A stretch of DNA of 64,000 nt, from positions 1,701,011-1,765,010 of the forward strand of contig NW_006921537.1 in assembly GCF_000340215.1 (NCBI RefSeq). The letters are read 5' to 3'. This DNA comes from Pseudocercospora fijiensis CIRAD86. Its lineage: Eukaryota; Ascomycota; Dothideomycetes; Mycosphaerellales; Mycosphaerellaceae. A model generated the notes under the pieces. It was not told where the DNA came from. It saw nothing but the letters and a program-made list of their open reading frames with translations, and did not search any database. The position numbers and the translations under genes were made by a program. Below are positions 52,479 through 63,773 of the stretch, in pieces. Position 1 is the first letter of the stretch; each line of letters opens with the position of its first letter.

Positions 52479-53267
52479 CGCATCGATATGGCCTTGAAAG
52501 AGCCTCACGCGCACGTTGCCAGGGTGCAGCATTGTCAACAGGCATTGCGCCGTCGGCTCAGCGTTACCCGCGCCGCGCCGCGCCGAGACGAGAGCATGTC
52601 AAGGACGCTCGGCGAACGAACGGGGAACGCTCACGCTATAGTTCTATACAGTACACGTCTCACGCAAGAACAACAACGACGACACGTCCAACTTCCCAAC
52701 GAGCATCGCATCGCATCGCATCGCAACCATGATTGCCGCTACGTGTCTGCCTCCTGCCTCACCCTCGCCCTCGCCCTCGCCCTGCCCTCGTCCTCGCCCT
52801 CGCCCTCGCCCTCGCCCTCTCCGTCTGCCGTCCGCTTTTAGCCTCATCCATCATAAGCACTGGCGATCTTCCACGCCTGACTCGTACCCTTGTACATCGC
52901 TCACCTATGCTCTGCTGCTCTGCTCCGTATCCACTACCCACTACCCACTACCCACAGCTCCCTCCTGGGCCGCTGTGCTGTGCTGTGCTGTGCTGCAAAT
53001 CGCCGCCGTCTGCCGCCACGAGACGCGACGCCCTCCTCCTCCTCCTGCTACCGTACTGTACAGTCATTACTGTACAGTGCCTTACCGCGCCGGAACCTTC
53101 CCATGCTGTCGTCATCTACGCACCTGGGTATGCTGGCTGCAATACCCTCTCTGAACCTTGCGCCCACGCCCAACAGCTGTCGCCTCCCAGGCTTCCGATG
53201 CTGGTGAAGTGAATGCTCGGGTATTGCATGGTACCAGGGTTAACCGTGCCATACCAGCAACCCACGA
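52479..53267. promoter_or_regulatory. upstream region of the Zn2Cys6 gene, rich in simple repeats
   Basis: About 790 bases between the MULE right target duplication and the transcription-factor gene. It holds several microsatellites: GCATC (52703-52726), CCCTCG (52761-52820), CCACTAC (52931-52955) and GCTGT (52972-52995). Composition is normal, without RIP signature. Frames running through the repeats are not genes. Presumed promoter. Confidence 0.5.
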
Positions 53268-55058
53268 TTGCCATCGATTCAACATCCTTTGCAACCACCG
53301 ATGGCCATAATCACTCTGTCCTCCCCGCCCATGAACCTACATCGAAGCATGGACTTGATTTCGCCTGCAGAAACCGCACTCTTCGGCCGCCGCCAGAGTA
53401 CCGTCACCTGCTCGTCGTTCTCAACAACTTCGAGCTCCTCGCCTGACCTCACTACCGACACTACCGGCGAGTCAGTCCTCACGCCAGACAGCGACGATGA
53501 CCGCGAGACCTCACCGGTAGTACAAGCGAAGATCGAAGAGCTGGAAGACAGCCTCAGCACCTTGGATGTCTTCGAGGACACCAAGCCCGCCATTGTCACC
53601 CTACCACAACCCAAGAAGCGAGGACGACCCCGAAAACATCCCATTGTTGAGCAGAAGAAGACTTCGCATGCGAGATCGAAAACCGGCTGTGGCACGTGCA
53701 GAAGGCGGAAAAAGAAGTGTGATGAGACCAAGCCAGTCTGCCAAAATTGCGCCAAGAACAACGTCGTATGCGATGGCTACGAGCCGAAGCAGCCATGGCG
53801 AAGTGGCAAGCAGAGATCGCTGCAATCCCTCTTTCGGTGTTCGGTGGGAGTTCCAGCAACGCTGCCACAGCTCATCAGAGGCGTCGACGGTCCTGTGGAT
53901 CGAATGTTCTACCAATATTTCACTGGCCAGCTGGGCAGAGTGCTCTCACTGACTGACATGGAAAATCCCTTCCTCGAAATCATTCTACCCATGGCGAGAA
54001 GTCATGACGGCTTGATGCACAGCTTACTCTACCTTTCCGGCAGCTGCCTCCTAGCCGAGGGAGGACATCACCCTGATTGGGAGCAGCGCCAAGAATATCA
54101 CTGCACCAAAGCCATGTTACTTCTCCGAGAAGACCTCAGTTCGTGGACCGATCCGGCGCCGGGAAGCTCGACTGCCGTCGTTCCAATCGGCGATCCGAGC
54201 ATAGCTCAAACATTGATTTTGTGTCTACAGACCGTGTGCAGTGGCGACTTGCTCGGTGCATATCGTCATCACCTCGACGCCATGAAGGAAATGCTCACCA
54301 CATCGAATCTCAAATTTCCCAACGAACAACTTCGCCACTTCATTCTCGAGTTTCTTCTCTACCACGATTATTCGAGTACGATTACCAGCTTGAAGAATCC
54401 GCTGGACCACCGCAGTATAGCGCTCATGGAAGACTTCGCATTGCCGGACTACATGATGCAGCCTCAAGCCGGAACACTGCTCGGTGTCCTGGACGGTCTT
54501 TTTGGCTACATATCGCGCATACGACTTCTGCGCGACCAGATTCGGCAGTACCGCGACCAAGGCGTGCAGCATTGGTATCCACACGTTGAAGAAGAGGCCT
54601 TCATTCTCGACGAGCTACTGAGGAATTGGACACCATCGTGTCCCCCCGATACTCCGCGCTTTGTCGCATCACTGCTGTACAAGCAATGTACGTGGCTGTA
54701 CTTGGCGCGGACGACGTTGGCGTCACAGCGAGATCCACAATTCAAGCAAGCTGTAGACCAAGGATTGAGTTATCTGAGAATGTTGCCTTGGGACAGTGAT
54801 GATGGATCAGGATCCATGCAGAGCATCTTGCTGATGCCCCTTTTCCTGCTTGGCTGTGCGGCTTTCGAACCCGAACAACGACCAGAGATTGCCCAGGCTT
54901 TCCAGAGGTTGCAGGAGTGGAGTAAGCTGGGCAACATCAAGTTCGCCAGACAGATCGTGGAAGAGGTGTGGCAGATGATGGATGACGGACGGCAGCATGA
55001 GACATGGGATTGGGAAACTATCATTGCGAGGAAAGGTTGGGATTTCTTGGTGACTTGA
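53268..55058 (+). CDS. Zn(II)2Cys6 fungal transcription factor with AT-hook
   Basis: Single exon, 596 aa. A canonical binuclear zinc cluster sits at C141-x2-C144-x6-C151-x6-C158-x2-C161-x6-C168. It is preceded at about residues 117-126 by an AT-hook-like KKRGRPRKHP, so two DNA-contacting elements lie side by side. The N-terminus is Ser/Thr/Asp-rich. From about residue 200 the protein is helical and resembles the fungal-specific transcription factor domain of the Fungal_trans_2 type (MENPFLEIILPMARSHDGL, LLYLSGSCLLAEGG, DLLGAYRHHLDAMKEML). The target genes cannot be inferred; no biosynthetic cluster is adjacent. Starts at 53268 or at the next ATG, 53301, are both possible. It is the first gene to the right of the transposon block. 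Confidence 0.88.
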   Translation: MPSIQHPLQPPMAIITLSSPPMNLHRSMDLISPAETALFGRRQSTVTCSSFSTTSSSSPDLTTDTTGESVLTPDSDDDRETSPVVQAKIEELEDSLSTLDVFEDTKPAIVTLPQPKKRGRPRKHPIVEQKKTSHARSKTGCGTCRRRKKKCDETKPVCQNCAKNNVVCDGYEPKQPWRSGKQRSLQSLFRCSVGVPATLPQLIRGVDGPVDRMFYQYFTGQLGRVLSLTDMENPFLEIILPMARSHDGLMHSLLYLSGSCLLAEGGHHPDWEQRQEYHCTKAMLLLREDLSSWTDPAPGSSTAVVPIGDPSIAQTLILCLQTVCSGDLLGAYRHHLDAMKEMLTTSNLKFPNEQLRHFILEFLLYHDYSSTITSLKNPLDHRSIALMEDFALPDYMMQPQAGTLLGVLDGLFGYISRIRLLRDQIRQYRDQGVQHWYPHVEEEAFILDELLRNWTPSCPPDTPRFVASLLYKQCTWLYLARTTLASQRDPQFKQAVDQGLSYLRMLPWDSDDGSGSMQSILLMPLFLLGCAAFEPEQRPEIAQAFQRLQEWSKLGNIKFARQIVEEVWQMMDDGRQHETWDWETIIARKGWDFLVT

Positions 55059-56985
55059 ACGACATTCACGTCACTTCTACGACCGACAACATTAGAGGAG
55101 CTTTGATGAGACATTGCAGAGTGAGAAGAGATGGACCACCGTGCTCCACAGCGGAAAAGTTATTGCGTCTGCATATTCAAGCAGATGAACAGCACAGCCT
55201 CGGAAGGAAGAAGGCTGGACCGGAGAGGCGAGCGAAGCACGAAGTAAAGGATCAAACTGCCAGAGAAAGAGAGACGGGCGGAATATCATCGGGGCAATCA
55301 TCTACCTCTACTGTGTTTCTGGAGGTTTTTTTTTCTAGCTTGGCGTTCTGATCCGGACCAAGTCTGAGGGTAATCTGCTTTGGGAGGGTATATTGATTAA
55401 GTGTATGGGCGGCCGATCTCGCACCACGACTTTCTGGTGCACCAAAACTGACGACAGAGACCCGTCCAGGAGCGCACAGGCTTGAGATGAGACGAGGGTA
55501 TGGTATCAGTGAGCGTACGAGATGATGGTGGCATGGTATGAATTTTGGTCCTATTCCTTGAATGTACGATGTATGAATGAAGGCGCAGGAAGGATGTCTC
55601 GACTACCTCAAGGCGGCGACGTCTGCTTTGAAGTTGCGCCAGATGGCTGCGCTCTTTGGGTACTACTGTCCATGGTTTTGTTTTATAGAGGTATCTAGTG
55701 TTACTGTTAATAACCACCACGACTGCTGGTCTGAGACTGGTAGACAGCGCTTTGAACTTGGCTATAGCCTCTCTCTTTACGATCTACATGTCGAAATGTA
55801 CAGTGCCGCTGCTACCCGCAGCTGTCGCTTCCTGCTTGAGAAGATGCTTGTTGCGTGTGATACATGGATGGCCTGACTTGGACACACACTCTGTAGAGGC
55901 GCTATGTATTTGGGGGCGCCGCTACCGTCATAACGCTGTTTGGGCAGCAAAGATGAAGTATGAGAGTAGACGGTGGAAGTGATCAAGCAAGAAATCCGCG
56001 ATCCTGCTGCTCCCACAAGAGCTGATGGAGCGTTATCTGCGCTGGTAGTAATGTGATATGCCACGCCTTGCTTGCGAGACAGCACCTGGGCCAATCCGAT
56101 CCATAATGAGCTGCATCTCTGCGGCGCGTTGCAGTTCGCCCGAGTGCGTCCGTGATCCGGTGAACACTGGACATGGGTGTCGTTGTGGCTGCGACTGCGA
56201 GATGCTGACTTGCTGTGTCGACGTGCCGCCTCCGCCCACCAACCGAAAGGTGTCGGGCATGAAGATGGAGAAGCGGTGCAAGGATGAAGCAGGAAGGTGT
56301 ATACAGTATAGATGTCGCTTCAGTGCTGCTGCCAACCAACTGGAGAATTTCTGGAAGCCGCTGGTGAACAAGAAGAAGGCATTTCGACAGATTTCCTTGG
56401 TTGCTGGCCACACGTCATCTTGCAGGAGGTCGACAGGCAGCGTGAGTGGAAAGGCAAGGCAATGTGACCTGACGCCTTCTGCTTCTGCTGGATTTTCCCG
56501 TCACATCCTCAGCTGAACAGCGTGTTTCGCATTCTTCTGCGGACGTGCGCGGCATCTGAGTTGAAACGAGAGACAGAAGCCAAAGCGCGGTCGAGGTGAG
56601 AGTGGAAACGCCTTCCTCGCCGGCGCACTCGCTTTCACGCAGCACTCGACGTCTGCGCATCTCATCCGTTCATCCTCACACCACACCAACACACTCGCTC
56701 AGCCTGAGCGTGCGCACAGGCTATCAGCTGGAGGCGCAATCCAGCCGACAACCACACGCAGCCCCAGCCATCCCATCCCATCCTCTTCTACCTACCTAGT
56801 CTTGTCCGCCTGACTGAGCGGCGCCCGATCACCCGCACTATCAACACTTTAGGAGGCATCACTAGTCGGCAGTCATACGGGCGCACTACACGAGCAGCTC
56901 TTCGTCGACTTCGTCCTCGTCGAGCAGCTCCAGCTCTGAAGTCGCCACCGGCCACTGGACCAAGACCAAGCGACCGCCCGCCAAC
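55059..56985. other. intergenic region
   Basis: About 1.9 kb between the zinc-cluster gene and the DUF3824-type gene. Frames of up to 152 codons on the plus strand (56058-56516) and 142 on the minus strand overlap each other and have Cys/Arg-rich, non-protein-like composition. Nothing supported; probably 3' end, promoter and long 5' leader. Confidence 0.45.
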
Positions 56986-59900
56986 ATGACGTCCGTCCGC
57001 GGTGAGCGCACCATCTATCGTGAGACTGATGTGGAGAGAGAATACGATCCGCCGCGCAGCTCATACACCACAATCAAGCGCTACAAGGTTCCCGAGTCCA
57101 TTGCTCGCACTGTCTACGATAACGATGATACCACGACCAAGGACAAAGTCATCATCAGGCGCACCGAGCGCCGCGACTCTTCGCCTTCGCCAGCAAGATC
57201 GACCCGCACTCACAAGAGCCACAAGAGCCACCGTCATCACGACCATGATGATGACTACAAAACTGAGTACAAAGTGACGGAGAAGATCACGGAGCGCGAA
57301 CGGTCCCGTGCGCCGAGCTCTCAAAGTCACAGGGACGACGTTGATATCAAGATCACGAGGACCGAGCGTGAGCGCGATCCATCTCCACGACGGGACATTC
57401 GATATCGAACTGTCTACCGAGACTATTCGCCAGAGAGACCGAGAAGCGAATATCGTGTGATCGAGCGCGATACCGAGATCACACGAGCGCCTTCTCCGCC
57501 TCCAGCAGATCGAACAGAGACCAGGGAGTGGAGGTTTGAGCGAGAGCGCTCATTCTCTCCGCCGCGTGAGCGAGAACGACCCTACGACATTGAGCGTTAC
57601 AGCAAGAGCACCGAGTACTTCCAAGCGCCACAGCCTCAGCCCATTATTATCAGGGAATCCGCACCGCAAGCACCGATCATTATCCGAGAAGAGCGCCGAG
57701 AGCCCCAAAAGATCATCATTCGACGTGAAGAGCCACAATACGAGTTTATCGAGAAGAAAGAAATCGTCGAAGAGACCAAGGAAGACACCAAGTCGCTTGT
57801 GAAGCGAGAGGAGCCACCACCCCCAGTTCCAGTCCCAGTTCCAGAGACCAAGCCGGAAGAAGATTACTTTTATGAGCGCAGAGTTGTTGAGCGACGCCGA
57901 CGAAGTGAAAGTTATGACCGTAAGACGGAGCTGCGACCTAGGGACAGCGCTTCGCAATACAGTAGCGACGATAGCTACGAATACGTGCGACGTGAAAAGG
58001 TCACAGACGAAGACGATCACCGACACCACAAGCGTCATCTGGCTGAGGGAGCCATCGCTGGTATTGGCGCCGCTGAAATTCTGAGACATCACCGCAAGAG
58101 TCAGGGCGAGGCCACAGGTGGACGTGGTCGGAACGCGCTCGCGGGTGCAGCACTCGGCGCGGTTGGGACTGAAGCGATCAGCAGAGTGCGAAGCATGCGC
58201 TCCCTTCGTCGCAATTCCCGAAGCAGATCTCGAAGTGACGATGGCGAGCCAAGGAGGCGCCGTCACAGGAAGCATCGCTCGCGGTCTCGATCAAAATCGC
58301 TTTCTCGTATTCAGCAGGTGGGTGGTCTCGCAGCAGTTGCCGGCATCGCCGCACTGGCTGGTTACGCCTTGAACAAGAATAAGAACAAGGAGACCATTAT
58401 AGTGAATGACGGCCACCGACGAAGAAGTCGCTCTCGCAGACGCCGCCATAGTGTGGATACGTACATTTCCGACGAGGAGCGAGAGCATCGTAACCCTGAA
58501 CATCGGAATCGTCGCATTGCACAAGCAGGCCTGGCGTCTGCAGCAGCCGCTGGTATCTGGGACAAGGTTCGTTCGCGTAGTCGCGGCGGTCGAGATCGCA
58601 GCAAGTCACGTCTCAGAACCGGTGTTCCGATTGCAGCAGCAGGACTCGGTGGTGCTGCTCTTGCTGGACTGTACGAGAAGAATAAAGCAAACAAGGAGGC
58701 CAAGAGAGATGCTGTTATCGAGGATGAGATTGATCGTGGCCGGCATAGGAGCAGAAGCCGGTCGAGAAGTAGGTCTGCACCCGCTCCCTATGGCGATGAT
58801 AGACGCAGGAGTGTTGACGGACGTCCGGGCTTGATAGCATACGGCCACGATCCTATCTATCCTGAATCCCACCGCGGTCAATATAGCGATGAAGAACCCG
58901 GACACTACCGACGTCGTGGTGGCAGTGGCTCCAGCTCTCCAGACACTCGAAGACGTCGAAGAAGTCGAAGCCGTAGGAGGAACCTTGCAGAGGCTGGTGC
59001 TGCAGCAGGAGTTGCAGCCGTTGCAGCTCACGAAATTGGCAAGCGCAGAGAGCGCAGCAGAGCATCGAGATCAAGAGAACGAAGACGTGAGTATCAAGCA
59101 CCGCGGGTATCAACCGCATCTGACACAGATGATGCAGGTCCAGAGGACGATTACTACGACGATCGCCGAGCAGACGATCCTTATGCTCCTCCACCTATGG
59201 GCAATTCCTATCCACCATATCAGAATAACGATCCCTATGCACAGCAAGCCTACCCTGGCGCAAACTACTTCCCGCCACCGCCAAACGGGGAGACAAGCGG
59301 CTACGTGGAGCCTCAGCCTGCTTATGCTCACGCACAGTATAATCCCGCTGATTACGCTGGTCAGCCTGCTACCCAGGCACCTTACGATCATCAACAGGCA
59401 TACGATGGCTACGGTGAGCCTTATCCGGGCCAGAGCCATCACAATTATGCTCGTGACACTCAGTATGGAGACGAAGGGAGGAGAGGCAGAGATCCTGAGA
59501 ATGTGAGTGCGCCCATGCCTGTCAACGATGAGGCTCCAACACCGCGCGAATCTCAGGAAGGTGGTACGTCCACATCCTGATGTACCCGCTTGCACATGGT
59601 AAAGAAGGTGTTTAGCTGATATGATGGTATGCAGATGGTGTAGCGACTCCACGGCCTCGCTCCACAAGTCGTGTAAGATTTGACTTGGAGTCAAACATCG
59701 CGCATTCGCCAGACGCATCCCGTCGAAAGGACGATGCAAAACGTGATGACCCTCGCGATGAACGACGCTCTTCCGACACTGAGGATGGCAAGCGTCGGCA
59801 CCGTCACCGAAGACATCGCGACAAAGGCAAGGAGAGAGAACGAGATTTGAGACGCGATCGTGAAGACGGTGGAGGAAGCAAGCGTGACAGTACCGGACTC

Positions 59901-60167
59901 ATGCGTGACAAATATGATCGCGACCCGGACGAAGACTCGGAAGGAACGATTGATCTGCCAGACCGCTTTGATGAGCAGGGCAATCGGAAGTCTGAAGATC
60001 CGCTGGCAGAGAAGATTAATGACCTTCTTAGCGGAAAGGGAGGTGCTGGAAACATCTTCAAGTCTCTGGCTGAAGGATTTCTGGGTGGTGGTGAGCAGCA
60101 TGGCGGAGGTAGTGGCGGCGGAGGTGAAAGCGATGATGGTGGTCGTAGAAGACGATCACGTCGCTGA
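56986..60167 (+). CDS. Arg/Ser-rich DUF3824-type fungal protein
   Basis: Two exons, 56986-59563 and 59635-60167, join in phase over a 71-base GTACGT...TGCAG intron to give 1036 aa. The first third is dominated by charged repeats (RERDPSPRRD, RSEYRVIERD) and stretches of Glu/Lys/Pro. The middle has alternating small hydrophobic segments and RS-rich stretches: AEGAIAGIGAAEILRHH, ALAGAALGAVGTEAISRVRS, GGLAAVAGIAALAGYALNKN and AAGLGGAALAGLYEKNKANK. This pattern matches the Ala/Gly-rich repeats of DUF3824 found in Pezizomycotina. Then comes a Pro/Tyr/Gln-rich region (DDPYAPPPMGNSYPPY), and the last exon ends in a Gly-rich, basic tail. Function unknown. The hydrophobic stretches are short and Ala/Gly-rich, so membrane association is possible but unproven. 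Confidence 0.8.
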
Positions 60168-60584
60168 GATAAGAGGCGGTGGATTCTTCTTCTTCTATTC
60201 ATGAGAGCATGGCTGCTCTTGTACAATTTCAAGATTTTGGCTTTGCATTAACGACAAGAACGAGATGATATGACTTTACGAAACGAACGCATGAAGCGCG
60301 TATAGACAGGTTTAAGTTTTGGGTTACCTTTCAAATGAGATGACTTTTTTATCATGCTGTGCCGTTCGTGCAAACTATGACTTCTCGCAGTATTAAACCA
60401 AACATACATCTATCTACCTCATAAAGTTCGAGAGCAGCAGAAGTGGTGACGTTCTCAAGGTCTGTCGATCGACTTCGGCTGGACCACCAATGAGAGGCGG
60501 CCTGATCTTACCTTGCCTTGCCGTCAAACATCCATCGCCATTGAACTCGGCAGCGCTCGCATTACACTTCACTCACAACACAAC
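60168..60584. other. intergenic region
   Basis: About 420 bases between the DUF3824-type gene and the complex I gene, both on the plus strand. Presumed 3' end and promoter. No feature seen. Confidence 0.45.
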
Positions 60585-61577
60585 ATGGCGTCCAAACTTG
60601 CGCCATGGGCCTTCAGGGCGCCGTCACAGATGCTGCGAAGCTCCATCAAGCAGCAGCGAAGAGCATTGCAGGTGTCGAGCGTATCGCGAAGCGCATCGCT
60701 CATGGTCCACAGAAAGTCGGTACTCTCCCCTTGTGATCGCTGGAGGACCTGCTAACCACACAGCAGCACCGAAGTCAACAACCCTGATATCCCTTTCGAA
60801 TTCAATGCGCAGAACAAGGAGTTAATAAAAGAAGTCCTGAGCCGGTACCCATCGCAATACAAAAAGGCCGCCGTTATGCCCCTGCTCGATCTCGGCCAGC
60901 GGCAGCACGGATTCACCAGCATCAGTGTCATGAACGAGGTTGCGAGGATACTGGAGATGCCACCAATGAGAGTATACGAGGTGGCTACTTTCTACACCAT
61001 GTACAACCGGAATCCCGTGGGCAGATTCCATGTTCAGTGCTGCACAACGGTAAGATGCGAAGCGTGGGGAGAATGAGGCAGGGCAAATGCTGACTCTGAG
61101 CAGACACCGTGCCAGCTGAACGGTAGCGATGGCGTTATGAAGGCGATCGAGGAGGAACTCGGTATCCACCACGGCGAGACTACCAAGGACAATATCTTCA
61201 CCTTCACGGAGGTGGAGTGTTTGGGCGCCTGCGCAAACGCACCCATGGTTCAGATCAACGATGACTACTACGAGGACCTCACGCCAGAGACTACGAAAGA
61301 GCTTTTGCGCGCGTTGAGGGAGGCTGCAGAGAAGACTGGCGCAAGTGGCTGGGCACCAGGTCTTGCGGGCGAATCTGGCAAGAATCAAGTATCAGGCGAG
61401 TCAACAGGACGAAAGACCAAGCTGGGAGGAGCTGGATATACACATCTTGGTGCGAAAGTGCCTGCGCCAGGACCTATGAGCAGTCGTGTATCATGCGAAA
61501 ACTCGGCTGGACAGACGACGTTGCTGGGAGACTTGCCCACGCCTGAACAGACGCTCAGAAAGGATGGGGTGTTATAG
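60585..61577 (+). CDS. NDUFV2: mitochondrial complex I 24-kDa subunit (NDUFV2/NuoE)
   Basis: Part of the NADH-oxidising module of complex I; it binds the [2Fe-2S] cluster N1a in the matrix arm. Exons 60585-60715, 60767-61049 and 61104-61577 give 295 aa. The N-terminal about 40 residues ([13 protein letters not shown]...) are basic and lack acidic residues, as a mitochondrial presequence should. Family landmarks: [38 protein letters not shown] and the thioredoxin-like Fe-S site with CTTTPC and CLGAC, so all four cluster Cys (C-x4-C and C-x3-C) are present. The first donor is an unusual GTCGGT, but it alone restores the phase and the expected [16 protein letters not shown] junction; a GCTAAC branch site and AG acceptor are present. 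The second intron is ordinary. Confidence 0.93.
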
Positions 61578-62308
61578 AAGCATTCATCAGTTGTAGATAT
61601 GTACCAATGCAGCCATGGAGAGAAGAGTAGCACTGCCTCAACCACCCCCGGATGTTCAAATGTGCCAATACGAAGACTCGGCGCCCACGTGCCGCCAATG
61701 GGGATGGCGACCACGAGATGGAAGTCAGTGCACGGCAGAATGGAGATTCGCAGTGCAGTGTGTGACTATTGCTGGCATCGGAGGTCTCAGGAAGCGGCCG
61801 TGATGGGGTCTTGGCGAGATTCTGTGCGGCATTGGACACAACCCCCGAGTCTGAAACGGCCGCTGACGCTCGAACCGCGCCGAATCTGGGCGGGAGCAAC
61901 GCCACAGAATCGACGTACGGGACATGAAACCCGTGGACGACGTCCTGACCAGACCTCATTTTCGCGCTCGGACGTCGTGCGATGCGAAGCTAAATGCGAA
62001 GCTAAGTACACTCTCCGATCCTCACGCTTTTGCTTCAACAACCTTCACCTTCACATGCCGTCTGCTGCTAGCATGCCTATCGTCCTCACTTGCTTCATCT
62101 GATTTGACATCAGTTTCTTTATCATGTGCCTTTGACAGGTGCTCTCGTACTCCTCACTCAAACAGCTCTTGTCATTCGTTCCCCAAGTCGCTCCTTTCCA
62201 CCGTCCTTCACTGAGCTCGAGGTAGCCCCCGACGACAGCAGACATACATCCTTACCCAGTATCCATCTCCAGCCTGCCTATCCAAGCAACGAACGATCGA
62301 CATACAAG
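61578..62308. other. intergenic region
   Basis: About 730 bases. A long frame starting at 62126 is in phase with the secreted-protein gene, but the first 61 residues it adds are leader-like, so the region up to 62308 is treated as 5' leader and promoter. Other frames are not convincing. Confidence 0.45.
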
Positions 62309-63304
62309 ATGCGGTACTTGACTCCGATCCTCGCCGCGTTGGCGGTTGGCATTGCTGCCGTGCCTGTACCAGGTACATACAATAGCATCGCATGTCTACA
62401 ACAACATCCTAATCTTCCCTACCCAGCTCAAACGGCGCCTTCCCAGCCCTGCCCATCAACCGCTCTCAAGCAAAGCCAATCCGTAGTCTTCGGCTGGCAA
62501 CTCGCCGGCTCAGCAGCCAACGCCCAAGACCTCGACCAAACCTGCTCCCACCTCCAATCCTCTGCCAACCAAGCAACAACATGGTCCCAGCTCGGCCTCC
62601 TCACCACAACAATCCAAACCCCAGTCTGCAACGCCCTCGAACCCAATGCCGAAACAGCTCTGGTCAAACTCTCCGCAGCCAACACAAAAGTCTTCACGAC
62701 CCTCCTCACCTCCTCCTTCGACCAATCCAACAAATCCACCTTCTCCTACCTCTGCGACAATATCCGTTACGTCCAACTCAACGGCTTCCTTCTCGATTCC
62801 GCCACAATCGTAAACGCGACCTGTCAGCTGGGAGCCGATTCTCTCCACCCACAACCCTTCACTACCATCGGCGGCGCCACGGCCAATCAGACTGCTGTGG
62901 AAGCGTATAATGACGCACAAAGCAAATTATTCGCGTATACCTATGCTGCTTCCGCCACCTCGACCGATCAACTTCAGACTTTTTGCGCGAATTCTGCGCA
63001 GCCGGTCAGACAGGGACGTTTTGATCAGTTGCAGCTTGATGCGAGTTGCGTCAAGTCGACGATCTGCAGTGTGAAGTCGCCTTTGTCTGTGGATGATGCC
63101 AAGGCGCAATTCACCAAGTGGACGAGTATGGGCTTCTTGGCTGTGATTCAGAATCTTACGAACCAGCCTGGCTATCTGAAGTGGTTGTGTCATAATTTGG
63201 ATGTTGGGGGTATGGATGGTGTGGGTTTGGATGGCAAGTTGGTGAAGGCTCAGGTGTGTCAGAGGGCTTTTCCTGGTGAGAATGGGAGTGGGAGTTGGTC
63301 GTGA
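62309..63304 (+). CDS. secreted cysteine-containing protein of unknown function
   Basis: Single exon, 331 aa from the ATG at 62309, chosen because it is directly followed by a clear signal peptide (MRYLTPILAALAVGIAAVPV). The upstream in-frame ATG at 62126 would bury that signal. The mature part has about ten Cys spread through the chain and four N-glycosylation sequons (NKS, NAT, NQT, NLT), consistent with a folded extracellular or wall protein. Ordered segments include WSQLGLLTTTIQTPVCNAL, AYNDAQSKLFAYTYAAS and LAVIQNLTNQPGYLKWLC. No membrane helix near the C-terminus and no obvious GPI signal. No enzyme motif recognised. It could be an effector-like or cell-wall protein, but nothing in the sequence proves either. 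Confidence 0.75.
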   Translation: MRYLTPILAALAVGIAAVPVPGTYNSIACLQQHPNLPYPAQTAPSQPCPSTALKQSQSVVFGWQLAGSAANAQDLDQTCSHLQSSANQATTWSQLGLLTTTIQTPVCNALEPNAETALVKLSAANTKVFTTLLTSSFDQSNKSTFSYLCDNIRYVQLNGFLLDSATIVNATCQLGADSLHPQPFTTIGGATANQTAVEAYNDAQSKLFAYTYAASATSTDQLQTFCANSAQPVRQGRFDQLQLDASCVKSTICSVKSPLSVDDAKAQFTKWTSMGFLAVIQNLTNQPGYLKWLCHNLDVGGMDGVGLDGKLVKAQVCQRAFPGENGSGSWS

Positions 63305-63773
63305 AATTCCAGGTTGAGATGGGTGATTCGAGAAGGCATTGCCTTGCCTTTTCTGCTGTGGATGTGAAATTCCCTCACGACTCCTGATTTCTTACTTACT
63401 GTTCTGTTCTAAACATTCTTTCCAAAGTACATACGACCGATATATTTGTCTCTTTATGAAGGTAGCGGCGACTACAGTGCAGCAGCAAACTCCCGATCCA
63501 TCTTCTCAGTCTCCATACTCCAAAATCATGAATCGATCGCACTCACCTACCACTACTGACTGACTCAAAAATTTAAAGGGCCAACAATAGTAACAATCAA
63601 CAAGAATTTCCAGCAGGACTGAAACAACCTGAAGCCAAACAAGCATCAGAAAAATTTCCGATGCACGCACGGCCATCGAAGCTCTAGACTCCAGCTACCT
63701 CCGTTCAGGCCTTTGTGCATTAAGGATTACGTTCCGCGGTGGTGAATTGGTTCGAATTGCACGTAATAGCATA
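63305..63773. other. intergenic region
   Basis: About 470 bases downstream of the secreted-protein gene with normal composition. It ends at a TA dinucleotide where the next repeat-like sequence appears to begin. No gene supported. Confidence 0.45.

Noticed and set aside
56058..56516. Cys-rich 152-codon frame
   Set aside because: Without signal peptide or family resemblance, and opposite frames of similar length exist; probably chance in GC-rich DNA.
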